Source: an uncultured Saprospiraceae bacterium
Lineage (GTDB): Bacteria; Bacteroidota; Bacteroidia; Chitinophagales; Saprospiraceae
NCBI GenBank assembly: GCA_937942465.1
Contig: CALDEO010000286.1
Coordinates: 1-7,449 of the forward strand
DNA: 7,449 bases
Direction of reading: 5' to 3'
In this document: piece by piece, positions 1-7,134 of the stretch
Position numbering within the stretch: the first letter of the stretch is position 1
How the letters are laid out: every line of letters starts with the position of its first letter
Position numbers and translations under genes: made by a program
Notes under the pieces: model-generated
What the model saw: only the letters and a program-made list of their open reading frames with translations
Told to the model about the DNA's origin: nothing
Databases searched by the model: none

Positions 1-1
1 A

Positions 2-778
2 TTTTTTCATCCGACACAATTGACTAGGTCAGAGCTATTATTGACACATTCTGCAGCGTACCTAGACAAACTTGATCAACAAAACCTAACTCGTAAAGAG
101 GCTGTAAAAATTGGCTTCCCTATGACTACGGCACTTGTTGAGCGAGGGAAGTATATCGCCAAAGGAACATTAGATTGTGCTTATATATCTAGGGAGCATG
201 GCGTAGCATTAAATATTGCAGGTGGTACTCATCACTCTTATCGTGAGCATGGTGAGGGTTTCTGCGTATTCAACGATATCGCAATTGCTGCTAATGTTAT
301 GTTGGATCGAGGCGATGTAGAGCGAGTATTGGTAGTAGACTTAGATGTACATCAAGGCAATGGTACTGCCAAGATATTTGAGCATAACTCCAGCGTTTTT
401 ACTTTCAGTATGCATGGAGCTAAAAACTACCCCGGTCGCAAAGAAAAATCAGATTTAGATATAGGACTCCCTGATGATACCGAGGATGAAGAATACTTGT
501 CAGCACTTAAAGAGACATTGCCAGGGTTAATACATCAAGTACAACCACAGCAGATCTTTTACTTAAGTGGTGTAGACATACTCAAAAGTGATCGACTAGG
601 TAGATTATCAGTTTCTATTGATGGCTGCAAAGAACGAGATCGATATGTATTTGAGCAGTGTCGAGAGCATGATATACCGGTAGCGGTATGTATGGGTGGT
701 GGGTATTCACCACAGATAAGAGATATCATTGAGGCTCATGCCAATACATTCAGAGTAGCGCAAGATATTTTCTATTAA
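2..778 (+). CDS. Histone deacetylase family protein (class IV-like), 5' end missing
   Basis: Zinc-dependent amidohydrolase of the histone deacetylase / acetoin-utilisation fold, which removes acyl groups from amines (acetyl-lysine or small acetylated amines); the substrate cannot be read from sequence. The frame is open to the left edge, so the true start lies outside the window. A TTG at 20 is possible, but the codons before it (reading HPTQ) match the usual HP-x-x-x-x-ELL-x-x-HS beginning of the fold. Counting from the first full codon at position 2 (258 residues), the tandem catalytic histidines are His77-His78 (GGTHHS). The zinc ligands are Asp115 and His117 in VDLDVHQGNG and Asp192 in SGVDIL, and the transition-state tyrosine is Tyr235 in GGGY. 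All catalytic residues are therefore present and the enzyme should be active. The segment SGVDILKSDRLGRLS and the compact C-terminus resemble class IV (HDAC11-type) proteins more than class I or II. It is probably cytoplasmic. The next gene is 278 bases downstream, so an operon with priA is not evident. Confidence 0.93.
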   Translation, partial: FFHPTQLTRSELLLTHSAAYLDKLDQQNLTRKEAVKIGFPMTTALVERGKYIAKGTLDCAYISREHGVALNIAGGTHHSYREHGEGFCVFNDIAIAANVMLDRGDVERVLVVDLDVHQGNGTAKIFEHNSSVFTFSMHGAKNYPGRKEKSDLDIGLPDDTEDEEYLSALKETLPGLIHQVQPQQIFYLSGVDILKSDRLGRLSVSIDGCKERDRYVFEQCREHDIPVAVCMGGGYSPQIRDIIEAHANTFRVAQDIFY

Positions 779-857
779 CTTACATTATACGAGTTTAACA
801 ACATCAAGAATAATGAGCAGAAAAATGTTAGCTTCTTATTTCACCATTCCTTAGTTG

Positions 858-1007
858 ATGACACTTGTTATACAAATTATGGTTCTAAGTGTCTCATTGG
901 ATAATGTCAATAAAAATTGGAAGATCGAGGAAGGAAACACAGGTATAGCCGTAGCTACAGCGAGTATTCCTAACGAAGATATTGCGATTTTTACACATTT
1001 TATATGA
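858..1007 (+). other. Doubtful 49-codon open frame between the deacetylase and priA genes
   Basis: An ATG at 858 opens a 49-codon frame ending at TGA 1005-1007, with an in-frame TAG just upstream at 852-854. The latter half reads as a plausible soluble peptide (NTGIAVATASIPNEDIAIF) rather than low-complexity noise. No family is recognised, there is no ribosome binding site, and a frame this short can occur by chance. It could be a small protein, the remnant of a lost gene, or nothing. The rest of the 779-1056 spacer shows no clear terminator or promoter. Confidence 0.15.
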
Positions 1008-1056
1008 GACAATTTAGATCATAAATTGTATTTATTATTGCTAATTTCGCCATATC

Positions 1057-3516
1057 GTGATAGCCGAAGAAAAAAAATACTACGTATCTGTTATACTGCC
1101 TCTAGCAGTACCCAAGCAATATAGCTATGAGGTACCTGCGGAGCTAGTGGATCAAGTAAAGTTCGGTATAAGAGTAGAGGTGCCGTTGCAGAGTAAGTTG
1201 TACTCGGCTTTAGTAGTCAGTATTCATCACGATACTCCTGTTGCTTATAAAGCAAGAAAGATAGTCTCTGCAATCGATAAGCTTGCAATTATCACGGAGA
1301 CACAGTATACATTCTGGAAGTGGATGGCTGCATATTATTGTTGCAGCATAGGTGAAGTCATGAATGTAGCACTGCCATCGGGTTTAAAACTTAACTCAGA
1401 GACCAAGTTGATCTTGAATCCAGCGTTTGAGTACGACGCCAATGAGCTATCCGATGATGAGTACCTACTCACAGAGGCACTCGGTATCCAGAATGAACTA
1501 ACGATCAACGAGGCTAAAGATATTCTCAATAAGAAGTCTATATATCCGACGATACGATCATTGCTAGAGTTAGAAGCAATCACCGTAGTAGAAGAACTCA
1601 TAGAACGGTTTAAAGTAAAAAAAGAGAAATTTTTATCTCTTACATCATATTACCTTGAGGATAAATCTAAACTCATCGAGGCATTAGAACTTGCCAAAAA
1701 GTCGGAGAAACAGACAAATATCATCCTTGCATATAGCAAGCTGAGCAGAGAAAATCCATTAGTATCAAAGAAGGACATTTATGAGATTGTTGGGACCGAA
1801 AGTGGTGCTGTCAAAGCACTGATTAAAAAAGGCATCTTCGACGAACAAGAACTAGAAGTAAGTAGACTTAAAAAATCTGATGAAGACACGATCGATATCC
1901 ATCCGCTATCAGAGGAGCAAGTAGGTGCGGTAGCTCAGATCAAAGAACATTATAAAACCAAAAATCAAGTGCTTCTATATGGAGTCACAGGGAGTGGTAA
2001 GACTCGCGTCTACATGGAGCTCATGCAAGAAGTGATCGATGCAGGTAAGCAGGTGTTGTTTTTGCTTCCAGAGATTGCATTGACAACACAGATTGTACAT
2101 CGTGTCACTAAGATATTTGGTGATGAAGTTGGAGTATTTCATAGTAAGATCAACAACCTGCAGCGAGTAGAACTCTGGAAAAGTTGCCTCAATGGTAAGA
2201 GTATTTTGCTAGGAGCCAGATCGAGCATGTTTCTGCCATTTAAGGATCTCGGACTCATTATCATTGATGAAGAGCATGATCCATCGTACAAGCAGACCGA
2301 TCCTGCTCCTAGATATAATGGTAGAGATGCCGCGATATTCCTTGCAAATCTAAGTGGAGCTAAAGTGCTGATGGGTACTGCAACACCATCGATAGAGACA
2401 TTTGCCAATACGCTGACAGACAAGTATGGAGTCGTAGAGATGACGCAGCGATATGGCAACACATTGCTACCAGCAATAGAGATTGTTAACCTTAAAGAAA
2501 AATATAAAACGGGTCGAGTAAAGAATCATTTTAGTGATACGATGATTGAGACCATAGAATACTCCTTGTCACTCGGTGAGCAAATATTGATATTCCAAAA
2601 TAGACGTGGATATGTACCTACAGTAAGTTGTCAGATATGTGGTTGGGCAAGCCATTGTATGAACTGTGATGTAAGTCTGACTAAGCATATGCACTTCCAA
2701 GAGATGAGATGTCATTATTGTGGCTACAAGACCAAGGTGCCGAAAGCTTGTGGTGGATGTGGTAATGATCAATTGATAGAGAAAGGGATCGGGACAGAGA
2801 AGATAGAGGATATATTAAAAGAGTTATTTCCGCAAGCCAATGTCTCTAGACTGGACTATGATACTGCCAAGACGCAAAGTCAGTATGAGCAGATCTTAGG
2901 TGATTTTGATAAACAGAAAATTCATATTTTAGTCGGAACTCAGATGATTACCAAGGGGTTGGACTTTGATAATATCGCCGTAGTAGGAATATTAAATGCC
3001 GATCTACTGCTGCAGTTTCCAGATTTTAGGGCTCATGAACGAGCATACCAGTTGATCACGCAAGTGTCAGGTAGGGCAGGGCGACGTGCCAAGCAGGGAA
3101 AAGTAGTTATACAGACTTTCCAGCCGGAGCACCCCGTAATTTTAGATATTGTAGACAATAACTATAGTCGATTTTTTAATCGAGAGATCAAAGAGCGAAA
3201 GCAGTTTATATATCCTCCTTACTTCAGATTGATACAGCTCATCCTCAAGCATAAAAATGCAAAGACCGTAGGGGAGGCCGCTCAAATAGTAGCATTAGAA
3301 TTGCGTAAAACCCTTGGTAAAAGAGTTATCGGACCGTCGGAGCCTGGTATCAATCGGATCAGAGGGCAGTATATCCAACTGATCACAGTAAAGATGGAGC
3401 GGAAGCAAGAGTCTCTTGTGAAAATCAAACAAGAGGTAATGCGAGTACGATCCGTACTACGTAATATGCCAGGTTTGAAATCTGTACGATTTAATATGGA
3501 TGTGGATCCTAATTAG
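1057..3516 (+). CDS. priA: Primosomal protein N' (replication restart helicase PriA)
   Basis: PriA is a superfamily 2 3'-to-5' DNA helicase that recognises abandoned replication forks and D-loops and loads the replicative helicase through the primosome; it acts in the cytoplasm on DNA. The 819 residues are near the usual length for the Bacteroidota and Bacillus forms and longer than the E. coli protein (732). In order: an N-terminal 3'-DNA-end binding domain (about 7-110, with WMAAYYCCSIGEVM near 89-102); a winged-helix-like linker (about 115-280); the helicase core with Walker A GVTGSGKT at 309-316 and Walker B DEEH at 404-407, followed by SYKQTDPAPRYNGRD; a zinc module with eight cysteines (525, 528, 534, 537, 552, 555, 565, 568); the second helicase lobe with TKGLDF (632-637) and QVSGRAGR (669-676); and the C-terminal domain (about 715-819). 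Start: an in-frame TAA lies at 1042-1044 and the only start between it and the conserved YVSVILPL strand is GTG at 1057. No strong Shine-Dalgarno is seen. It looks complete and functional. Confidence 0.97.
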   Translation: MIAEEKKYYVSVILPLAVPKQYSYEVPAELVDQVKFGIRVEVPLQSKLYSALVVSIHHDTPVAYKARKIVSAIDKLAIITETQYTFWKWMAAYYCCSIGEVMNVALPSGLKLNSETKLILNPAFEYDANELSDDEYLLTEALGIQNELTINEAKDILNKKSIYPTIRSLLELEAITVVEELIERFKVKKEKFLSLTSYYLEDKSKLIEALELAKKSEKQTNIILAYSKLSRENPLVSKKDIYEIVGTESGAVKALIKKGIFDEQELEVSRLKKSDEDTIDIHPLSEEQVGAVAQIKEHYKTKNQVLLYGVTGSGKTRVYMELMQEVIDAGKQVLFLLPEIALTTQIVHRVTKIFGDEVGVFHSKINNLQRVELWKSCLNGKSILLGARSSMFLPFKDLGLIIIDEEHDPSYKQTDPAPRYNGRDAAIFLANLSGAKVLMGTATPSIETFANTLTDKYGVVEMTQRYGNTLLPAIEIVNLKEKYKTGRVKNHFSDTMIETIEYSLSLGEQILIFQNRRGYVPTVSCQICGWASHCMNCDVSLTKHMHFQEMRCHYCGYKTKVPKACGGCGNDQLIEKGIGTEKIEDILKELFPQANVSRLDYDTAKTQSQYEQILGDFDKQKIHILVGTQMITKGLDFDNIAVVGILNADLLLQFPDFRAHERAYQLITQVSGRAGRRAKQGKVVIQTFQPEHPVILDIVDNNYSRFFNREIKERKQFIYPPYFRLIQLILKHKNAKTVGEAAQIVALELRKTLGKRVIGPSEPGINRIRGQYIQLITVKMERKQESLVKIKQEVMRVRSVLRNMPGLKSVRFNMDVDPN

Positions 3517-3543
3517 GAATAATTGATACAGGTTTAAATAAAA

Positions 3544-3573
3544 ATAGGCTGCTCAAATTAATGAACAGCCTAT
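3544..3573 (-). terminator. Hairpin terminator in the convergent spacer, best fitted to the leftward gene
   Basis: ATAGGCTG (3544-3551) pairs perfectly with CAGCCTAT (3566-3573). Two more inner pairs follow after one C/A mismatch, closing an 8-base loop (3555-3562). Read on the - strand, the stem is followed at once by TTTTATTTAAA, a good U-tract, about 33 bases past the stop of the secreted-protein gene. Read on the + strand, the stem is followed by GTCGTTT, a poor U-tract, so use by priA is possible but weaker. Confidence 0.8.
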
Positions 3574-3606
3574 GTCGTTTATGAAGTCTTGTTCTACAAA
3601 TTAATT

Positions 3607-5217
3607 TTATTGCTGTTTAACAAGTTTAATAACCTGTTGAGATGTACTAGTCTGGATATTAACTAGGTATATACCAGATAACAAGTCACTTAAGTCTAAG
3701 GATGTATTTAGTACACCATTAGGGTTAGCAACAGTTTGTGTAAGTATTTCTTTGCCAGATAGATCTGTAATCGTAATGAATACTCTTTCATTAATTTCGT
3801 AATCAGAGGTAATGAAACTTTCGGCATTAGTTGGGTTAGGGTACAATGTTATTTCGTTGCCTTTATTACTTCTTGTTCGCAGCAATCTCACCGTGTTTGA
3901 AAAGGTATAAGAACCATCAAAATCTACAAATTTGATTCTATAATAGGCATCTTGGGTAGGTGTTGTATCTTCAAAGTTGTAAGTAGATGTATTACTTGCA
4001 TTACCATTAGCTTCGATTGTTCCAATAGTGGTCCAGTTTCTGGTATTAACTGATCTTTCTAATGAATGATAACTAGAATTTATTTCACTAGCTGTTGCCC
4101 ATTTAAGCATGTTAGATCTCTCCATTGTTTCTCCTGTAAATGATTTAAGTTCTACTGGTAGAATAATTGCGCCATTCATATTGAAAGACGGAGAAGAAGT
4201 TGGTGAAAATTGAGCATCGGCACCTAAACAATCGGCATTAGTCCAACTACCACTATCTCCATCACCACTTACTGCAATTGCAGGTGTATATTCGATAGGA
4301 CCCACGCAAGTAGCACCCATAGTCACGGTAATGCTAAAACAAAAAGGATCCAGACTTAAATGAGAGAAAGTAGTACCGTCACCATCATCACCAAAATTAT
4401 CGCTTGAAGCACCGTCTAGGTTACGATCGAAGTAAAAGCCTGGCCCATTTGAACCGTTAATATCAAATATCCAATCGCCAGCACCATCTACTCCTTGTTG
4501 AGCACCTGTAGTACCCGCTGAAATAGAATAAATCAGACATGGGTCGTTATTCGAATTGTCAGGATAAACGCCGTGTACCCAGTTGGTTCCAGTCTCGGAA
4601 TATCCCTGTAACTCATAACAAATTTCAAAGTTTGCGCCTGTAGCGGGGGATGCTGTTGTGCCAGGACCTCCGCCAGTTGATGTCCCACTGAATTCTGTGA
4701 TGCATCCAGTTGCACATCCTGCAGTAACACCTGGGCAGCTAGCTACAACACAAGATCCATCATCACATGTTGCTAATGGATTAAAGTTTGTTGCAAGCGG
4801 ATTATTACACCCTGGTACTGGGATAACAGTTCCTACATATACTTGTAGCTCTGTTTGAGAGCCACTAGCGCAACTCACTGAAAAGTCAGAGTTTGTAACA
4901 AAGATTAAACACTCGTCAGGTGCAGCAGCTGTAATTGTGCTACCAGTAAGAGTTCCTGTAATTGCTGTTATCTGTGTGCCAGTTGTACCCGAACCACTAG
5001 CTCCAGAAAATACAGTTAGTCCATCACAGCAAGATTCAAATGAACCTTGACCTATAATTACATCTAGAGTCATTCCAGGGTCGGGACACAGTTCGAAGGC
5101 TACAACATTACTTTCATCGCTGTCATAGCAATAAATAGCATCAGGGAGCGGAGGACATTGACTATACGAATTTGTGCAAATAAATATCACAAGTAAAATG
5201 GGTAAAAATCTTTTCAT
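3607..5217 (-). CDS. Secreted protein with CUB-like module and type IX sorting domain
   Basis: A 536-residue exported protein, probably cell-surface attached or released through the type IX secretion system; its activity is unknown. Residues 1-19 form a signal peptide (MKR, a hydrophobic stretch LPILLVIFIC, probable cleavage SYS/Q). Residues 21-130 resemble the CUB-like modules of Bacteroidota surface proteins: GQGSFESCCDGLTVFSG, then a serine/glycine-rich part and FVTNSDFSVSC. Residues 136-156 carry the Cys-rich motif GCNNPLATNFNPLATCDDGS, a repeat often seen in such proteins, here as a single copy. Residues 195-345 are a Cys-containing module with WVHGVYPD and an Asp/Gly-rich stretch (242-281) that could bind calcium; I do not recognise a named family. 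Residues 353-445 (LPVELKSFTGE, LKWATASE, YYRIKFVDFDG) are the beta-sandwich linker common before T9SS tails. Residues 456-536 are the type A sorting domain (LYPNPTNAESF, ITDLSGKE, LSGIYLVNI), normally removed during export. No catalytic motif is seen, so binding or adhesion is more likely than enzymatic activity. The gene stands alone, with a terminator just downstream. Confidence 0.92.
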   Translation of the reverse strand: MKRFLPILLVIFICTNSYSQCPPLPDAIYCYDSDESNVVAFELCPDPGMTLDVIIGQGSFESCCDGLTVFSGASGSGTTGTQITAITGTLTGSTITAAAPDECLIFVTNSDFSVSCASGSQTELQVYVGTVIPVPGCNNPLATNFNPLATCDDGSCVVASCPGVTAGCATGCITEFSGTSTGGGPGTTASPATGANFEICYELQGYSETGTNWVHGVYPDNSNNDPCLIYSISAGTTGAQQGVDGAGDWIFDINGSNGPGFYFDRNLDGASSDNFGDDGDGTTFSHLSLDPFCFSITVTMGATCVGPIEYTPAIAVSGDGDSGSWTNADCLGADAQFSPTSSPSFNMNGAIILPVELKSFTGETMERSNMLKWATASEINSSYHSLERSVNTRNWTTIGTIEANGNASNTSTYNFEDTTPTQDAYYRIKFVDFDGSYTFSNTVRLLRTRSNKGNEITLYPNPTNAESFITSDYEINERVFITITDLSGKEILTQTVANPNGVLNTSLDLSDLLSGIYLVNIQTSTSQQVIKLVKQQ

Positions 5218-5372
5218 AGTTTCTTTATTGATTGTAAAAAGTATAAATCTTTACAGAGGTTAAATAGAAAATTGATTTATGGAAGTTGCAATCGTAATTG
5301 TTTTAGCTGTTGAATAAGTAGAGGTTCAGAATCATAGTATATGGTTATAAATACATTAGAATAAAGTTTGAT

Positions 5373-5396
5373 ATTATGGCATAGCAATGCCATGAT
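5373..5396 (+). repeat. Stem-loop, 10-base-pair stem with tetraloop
   Basis: ATTATGGCAT (5373-5382) pairs with ATGCCATGAT (5387-5396) around the loop AGCA. Nine pairs are Watson-Crick and one is T-G (5375/5394). That pair is a G-U wobble if the + strand is transcribed but an A/C mismatch on the - strand, a slight hint of a + strand RNA. No U-tract follows on either strand, so it is not a typical intrinsic terminator. No annotated gene is transcribed into it on the + strand. Confidence 0.55.
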
Positions 5397-5546
5397 GAAT
5401 TAGTACAATTGATTCATTTTAAAAGCAATTAAGCATTCATAGTAGACAGAGACAAGTTGTGTTAGTCCGCCAGATTACGAGTAATCGAGATCGGTCCAGA
5501 GTATAGTAGTCTGTCCTTGTTTTGGTAGTGAATAATAAAGTTAACT

Positions 5547-5574
5547 GTACAACTAATACCGTCTATTAGGGTAC
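5547..5574. repeat. Two-tier stem-loop in the 680-base spacer
   Basis: An inner stem CTAATA (5553-5558) with TATTAG (5564-5569) closes a 5-base loop CCGTC. An outer stem GTAC (5547-5550) with GTAC (5571-5574) is separated from it by a small AA/G internal loop. Ten pairs in 28 bases is more than expected by eye for random AT-rich DNA, but the stem is AT-heavy and no function can be assigned. Confidence 0.4.
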
Positions 5575-5897
5575 GTACTTTTAGATAATATCGTTAAATG
5601 GGATGCATTATCTGATTCTACCAATATGTATATTGTTTCCTTGAAAGTAACGTCAAAAAAATAGCATGACATTACCGATAAGGTAACAAGGTAGATTGTC
5701 GATCAATTAGATCTTTTGGAGAAGATTGGTTTGTTTTTCAATGTTAAATTACTAAATATTTTTAAATAATAGCATTTTGCATTAAATAATTTTTAAAATC
5801 TTGTGTTATGGCCAGTTAATGACAAATTTCATATTTTAAATTTAACTAATATGTTGACTGTCAGTGGTTTAGATTTTTTAGTAATGGGGTGGAATGA

Positions 5898-7010
5898 TCA
5901 TTTTAATCTACGTATCCGCTCCTCAAACCGCTTATCTCGTATCATTAAGAACTCAAGCGAGTCCTTTTGATTGCGACCCTGAAAAAGTAATGTGTCTGGA
6001 CTCTGTATGATGTATTTCCCTTTAACGTCCATATCTCTAAACTCATAAAAGTTGTACATTTCAAATTGATCGTAGGTAGTGTCTACGATATACTCAAACC
6101 CCGATGTAGTGTCATTTGTGATGAGTTCTCCTCTCCGACCTTTGTTGAGTAGTAGCCTTTTAAATTTTGGGAGTGTATGAGTACTATCTATCGGAGTAGA
6201 ATGTCTGACTTCATCAATAATCCAGGCACCGACGGCTGGGTGGTCATAGTTGTGTCGAGTCCACTTTTCTATGTTTTCCATACGCCAGAGGTACATTACG
6301 ATGGGACCTAGTATTACGATGATTTTCAATATCCCTAATGCATTGTACAATTTGGGATTATGTAAAAATGGAAAAGATATTTTGTCGACACTTTTATTCT
6401 GAATAAAAAACTTAAACAACCTTGGAATAGACTCTATGATCGGGTAGGAGCTTATCGCTAATAATGACCCAGTCCATATCCCTCGATCAAGATTGTAGTA
6501 GTAATTGATCAGTAGTGCATTAGACAATATGAATGCCAAAAGGAGACTACCAAGCAACTTCGTATTCCTGAAAAATAAAAAAGCAGATCCTATGATCTCT
6601 ATCATCCCTATGATTGCTTGATATCCATAGGTATATCCAAAAAATGTCCAGACAAAGTCTCTACCCGATGCATCGATCATTACTTGGTTATAAGTAGTCA
6701 AGCTCACATCAAAAAAAGTATCGTCTATCTTGGCATATCCTGATGTGATCATGTAGAACCCTGCATAATACCTGATCGCCATACCAACGATATAAAACCA
6801 CTGCTTCTTATCATGAAGCCGATCGGAGACGGTACTCATGACGATACCTGCGATGAAGCCTAAGCCAAGGTAATAGCTCAGGAGGTCGGTATATACATAT
6901 CGGGAGTAGTCTTGCTGTATCACCAGTTGTGCCGCCATCAAGGATAATAACATACATGCGGTCAGCCATCTTAAACTATCCCATATGTCTATTTTTATAT
7001 CCAAAGTCAT
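5898..7010 (-). CDS. DoxX-like multi-pass membrane protein with C-terminal soluble domain
   Basis: A 370-residue inner-membrane protein resembling the DoxX-like proteins of Bacteroidota; its biochemical role is unknown. Hydrophobic segments lie at about 14-31, 43-61, 71-90, 120-147, 150-172, 178-199 (weak) and 224-242, giving six or seven membrane passes. The DoxX-like core is recognisable from RYYAGFYMITSGYAKIDDTF (80-99), where many relatives have a similar RYY...YGFAK pattern, and from DFVWTFFGYTYGYQAIIGMI (118-137) followed by an E-(I/V)-x-G helix and FFRNTKLLG (146-154). Residues 243-370 form a hydrophilic beta-rich domain (WIIDEV, GFEYIVDTTYDQF, GKYIIQSPDTLLFQG) that resembles the extra C-terminal domain of long members of this group. 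The start at ATG 7008-7010 is followed by a short polar stretch before the first helix; the region before it (AAACAACA) has no Shine-Dalgarno. It is divergent from the hydrolase gene 124 bases away, and no clear terminator follows it. Confidence 0.75.
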   Translation of the reverse strand: MTLDIKIDIWDSLRWLTACMLLSLMAAQLVIQQDYSRYVYTDLLSYYLGLGFIAGIVMSTVSDRLHDKKQWFYIVGMAIRYYAGFYMITSGYAKIDDTFFDVSLTTYNQVMIDASGRDFVWTFFGYTYGYQAIIGMIEIIGSAFLFFRNTKLLGSLLLAFILSNALLINYYYNLDRGIWTGSLLAISSYPIIESIPRLFKFFIQNKSVDKISFPFLHNPKLYNALGILKIIVILGPIVMYLWRMENIEKWTRHNYDHPAVGAWIIDEVRHSTPIDSTHTLPKFKRLLLNKGRRGELITNDTTSGFEYIVDTTYDQFEMYNFYEFRDMDVKGKYIIQSPDTLLFQGRNQKDSLEFLMIRDKRFEERIRRLK

Positions 7011-7081
7011 TGTTGTTTTATCAAGTAATATGGTGATGATTCTCAGTTTCTATATTGTTAAATTATTTATTCATATCCAGA

Positions 7082-7107
7082 TTAAGGGTATATTATAGAG
7101 CCCTTAA
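7082..7107. promoter_or_regulatory. Perfect inverted repeat in the divergent promoter region
   Basis: TTAAGGG (7082-7088) and CCCTTAA (7101-7107) are exact reverse complements separated by 12 bases. The repeat sits between the start of the leftward DoxX-like gene (7010) and that of the rightward hydrolase gene (7135), where no known gene reads into it, so it is unlikely to be a terminator. Its centre-to-centre spacing of 19 bases, close to two helical turns, would suit a dimeric repressor or activator. Alternatively it could be a hairpin in a leader RNA. No convincing TAnnTTTG promoter element was found next to it. Confidence 0.4.
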
Positions 7108-7134
7108 CAAACTATTGACACTTATTTGAATTGT

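Larger units (their letters stand above)
5218..5897. other. 680-base intergenic region with several hairpins, no credible gene
   Basis: AT-rich DNA between two leftward genes. Stops are dense, the ATG-started frames I followed on the + strand are only 1 to 13 codons long, and I see no protein-like stretch; the - strand was checked less closely. It must hold the promoter of the secreted-protein gene near its left end and the 3' end of the DoxX-like transcript at its right end, though neither site is clear. Four stem-loops are spread across it: 5373-5396 and 5547-5574 (listed separately), 5473-5486 (GATTAC/GTAATC) and 5672-5686 (TTACC/GGTAA around GATAA). A fifth, weak one is at 5711-5726 (ATCTT/AAGAT), followed on the + strand by a T-rich tract. 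An all-AT inverted repeat (AAATTT twice, 5824-5843) lies near the right end. A non-coding RNA, a long leader or a decayed gene are all possible; none can be shown from this sequence alone. Confidence 0.5.

Noticed and set aside
1335..2772. Three antisense open frames inside priA (1335-1601, 2139-2462, 2569-2772).
   Set aside because: priA is unmistakable across this range by its ordered helicase motifs, and the antisense translations show no protein family features.
4658..4858. Open frame of 66 codons on the + strand inside the secreted-protein gene.
   Set aside because: It is antisense to a strongly supported coding region, has no recognisable domain, and reflects the codon use of the real gene.
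5161..5217. Lipoprotein reading of the secreted protein, because a cysteine (residue 14) lies at the end of the hydrophobic stretch.
   Set aside because: The residues before it (IFIC) do not form a lipobox, and a normal cleavage site SYS/Q follows at residue 19. The T9SS tail already explains the export route.
5236..5264. Possible Bacteroidota-type promoter for the secreted-protein gene on the - strand: TTTA (5261-5264), 17 bases, TACTTTTT (5236-5243).
   Set aside because: Both boxes differ from the TTTG / TAnnTTTG consensus at the last base, and the surrounding DNA is so AT-rich that such a match is expected by chance. The implied leader would be only about 10 to 15 bases.
5455..5520. Possible tRNA-like or structured RNA gene around the GATTACGAGTAATC palindrome.
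   Set aside because: No T-loop GGTTCGA-type sequence, acceptor stem or CCA-like arrangement could be found on the + strand.
5440..5525. GACAG, ACAAG, CTGTC and CTTGT in the spacer, which looked like a long inverted repeat or pseudoknot.
   Set aside because: The matches are only five bases each and in crossing order over about 70 bases, so there is no simple stem and no strong reason to propose a pseudoknot.
5855..5863. Odd palindrome TGACTGTCA just downstream of the DoxX-like gene.
   Set aside because: Only four pairs with a one-base centre, so it cannot form a hairpin, and there is no U-tract; a site this short is likely chance.
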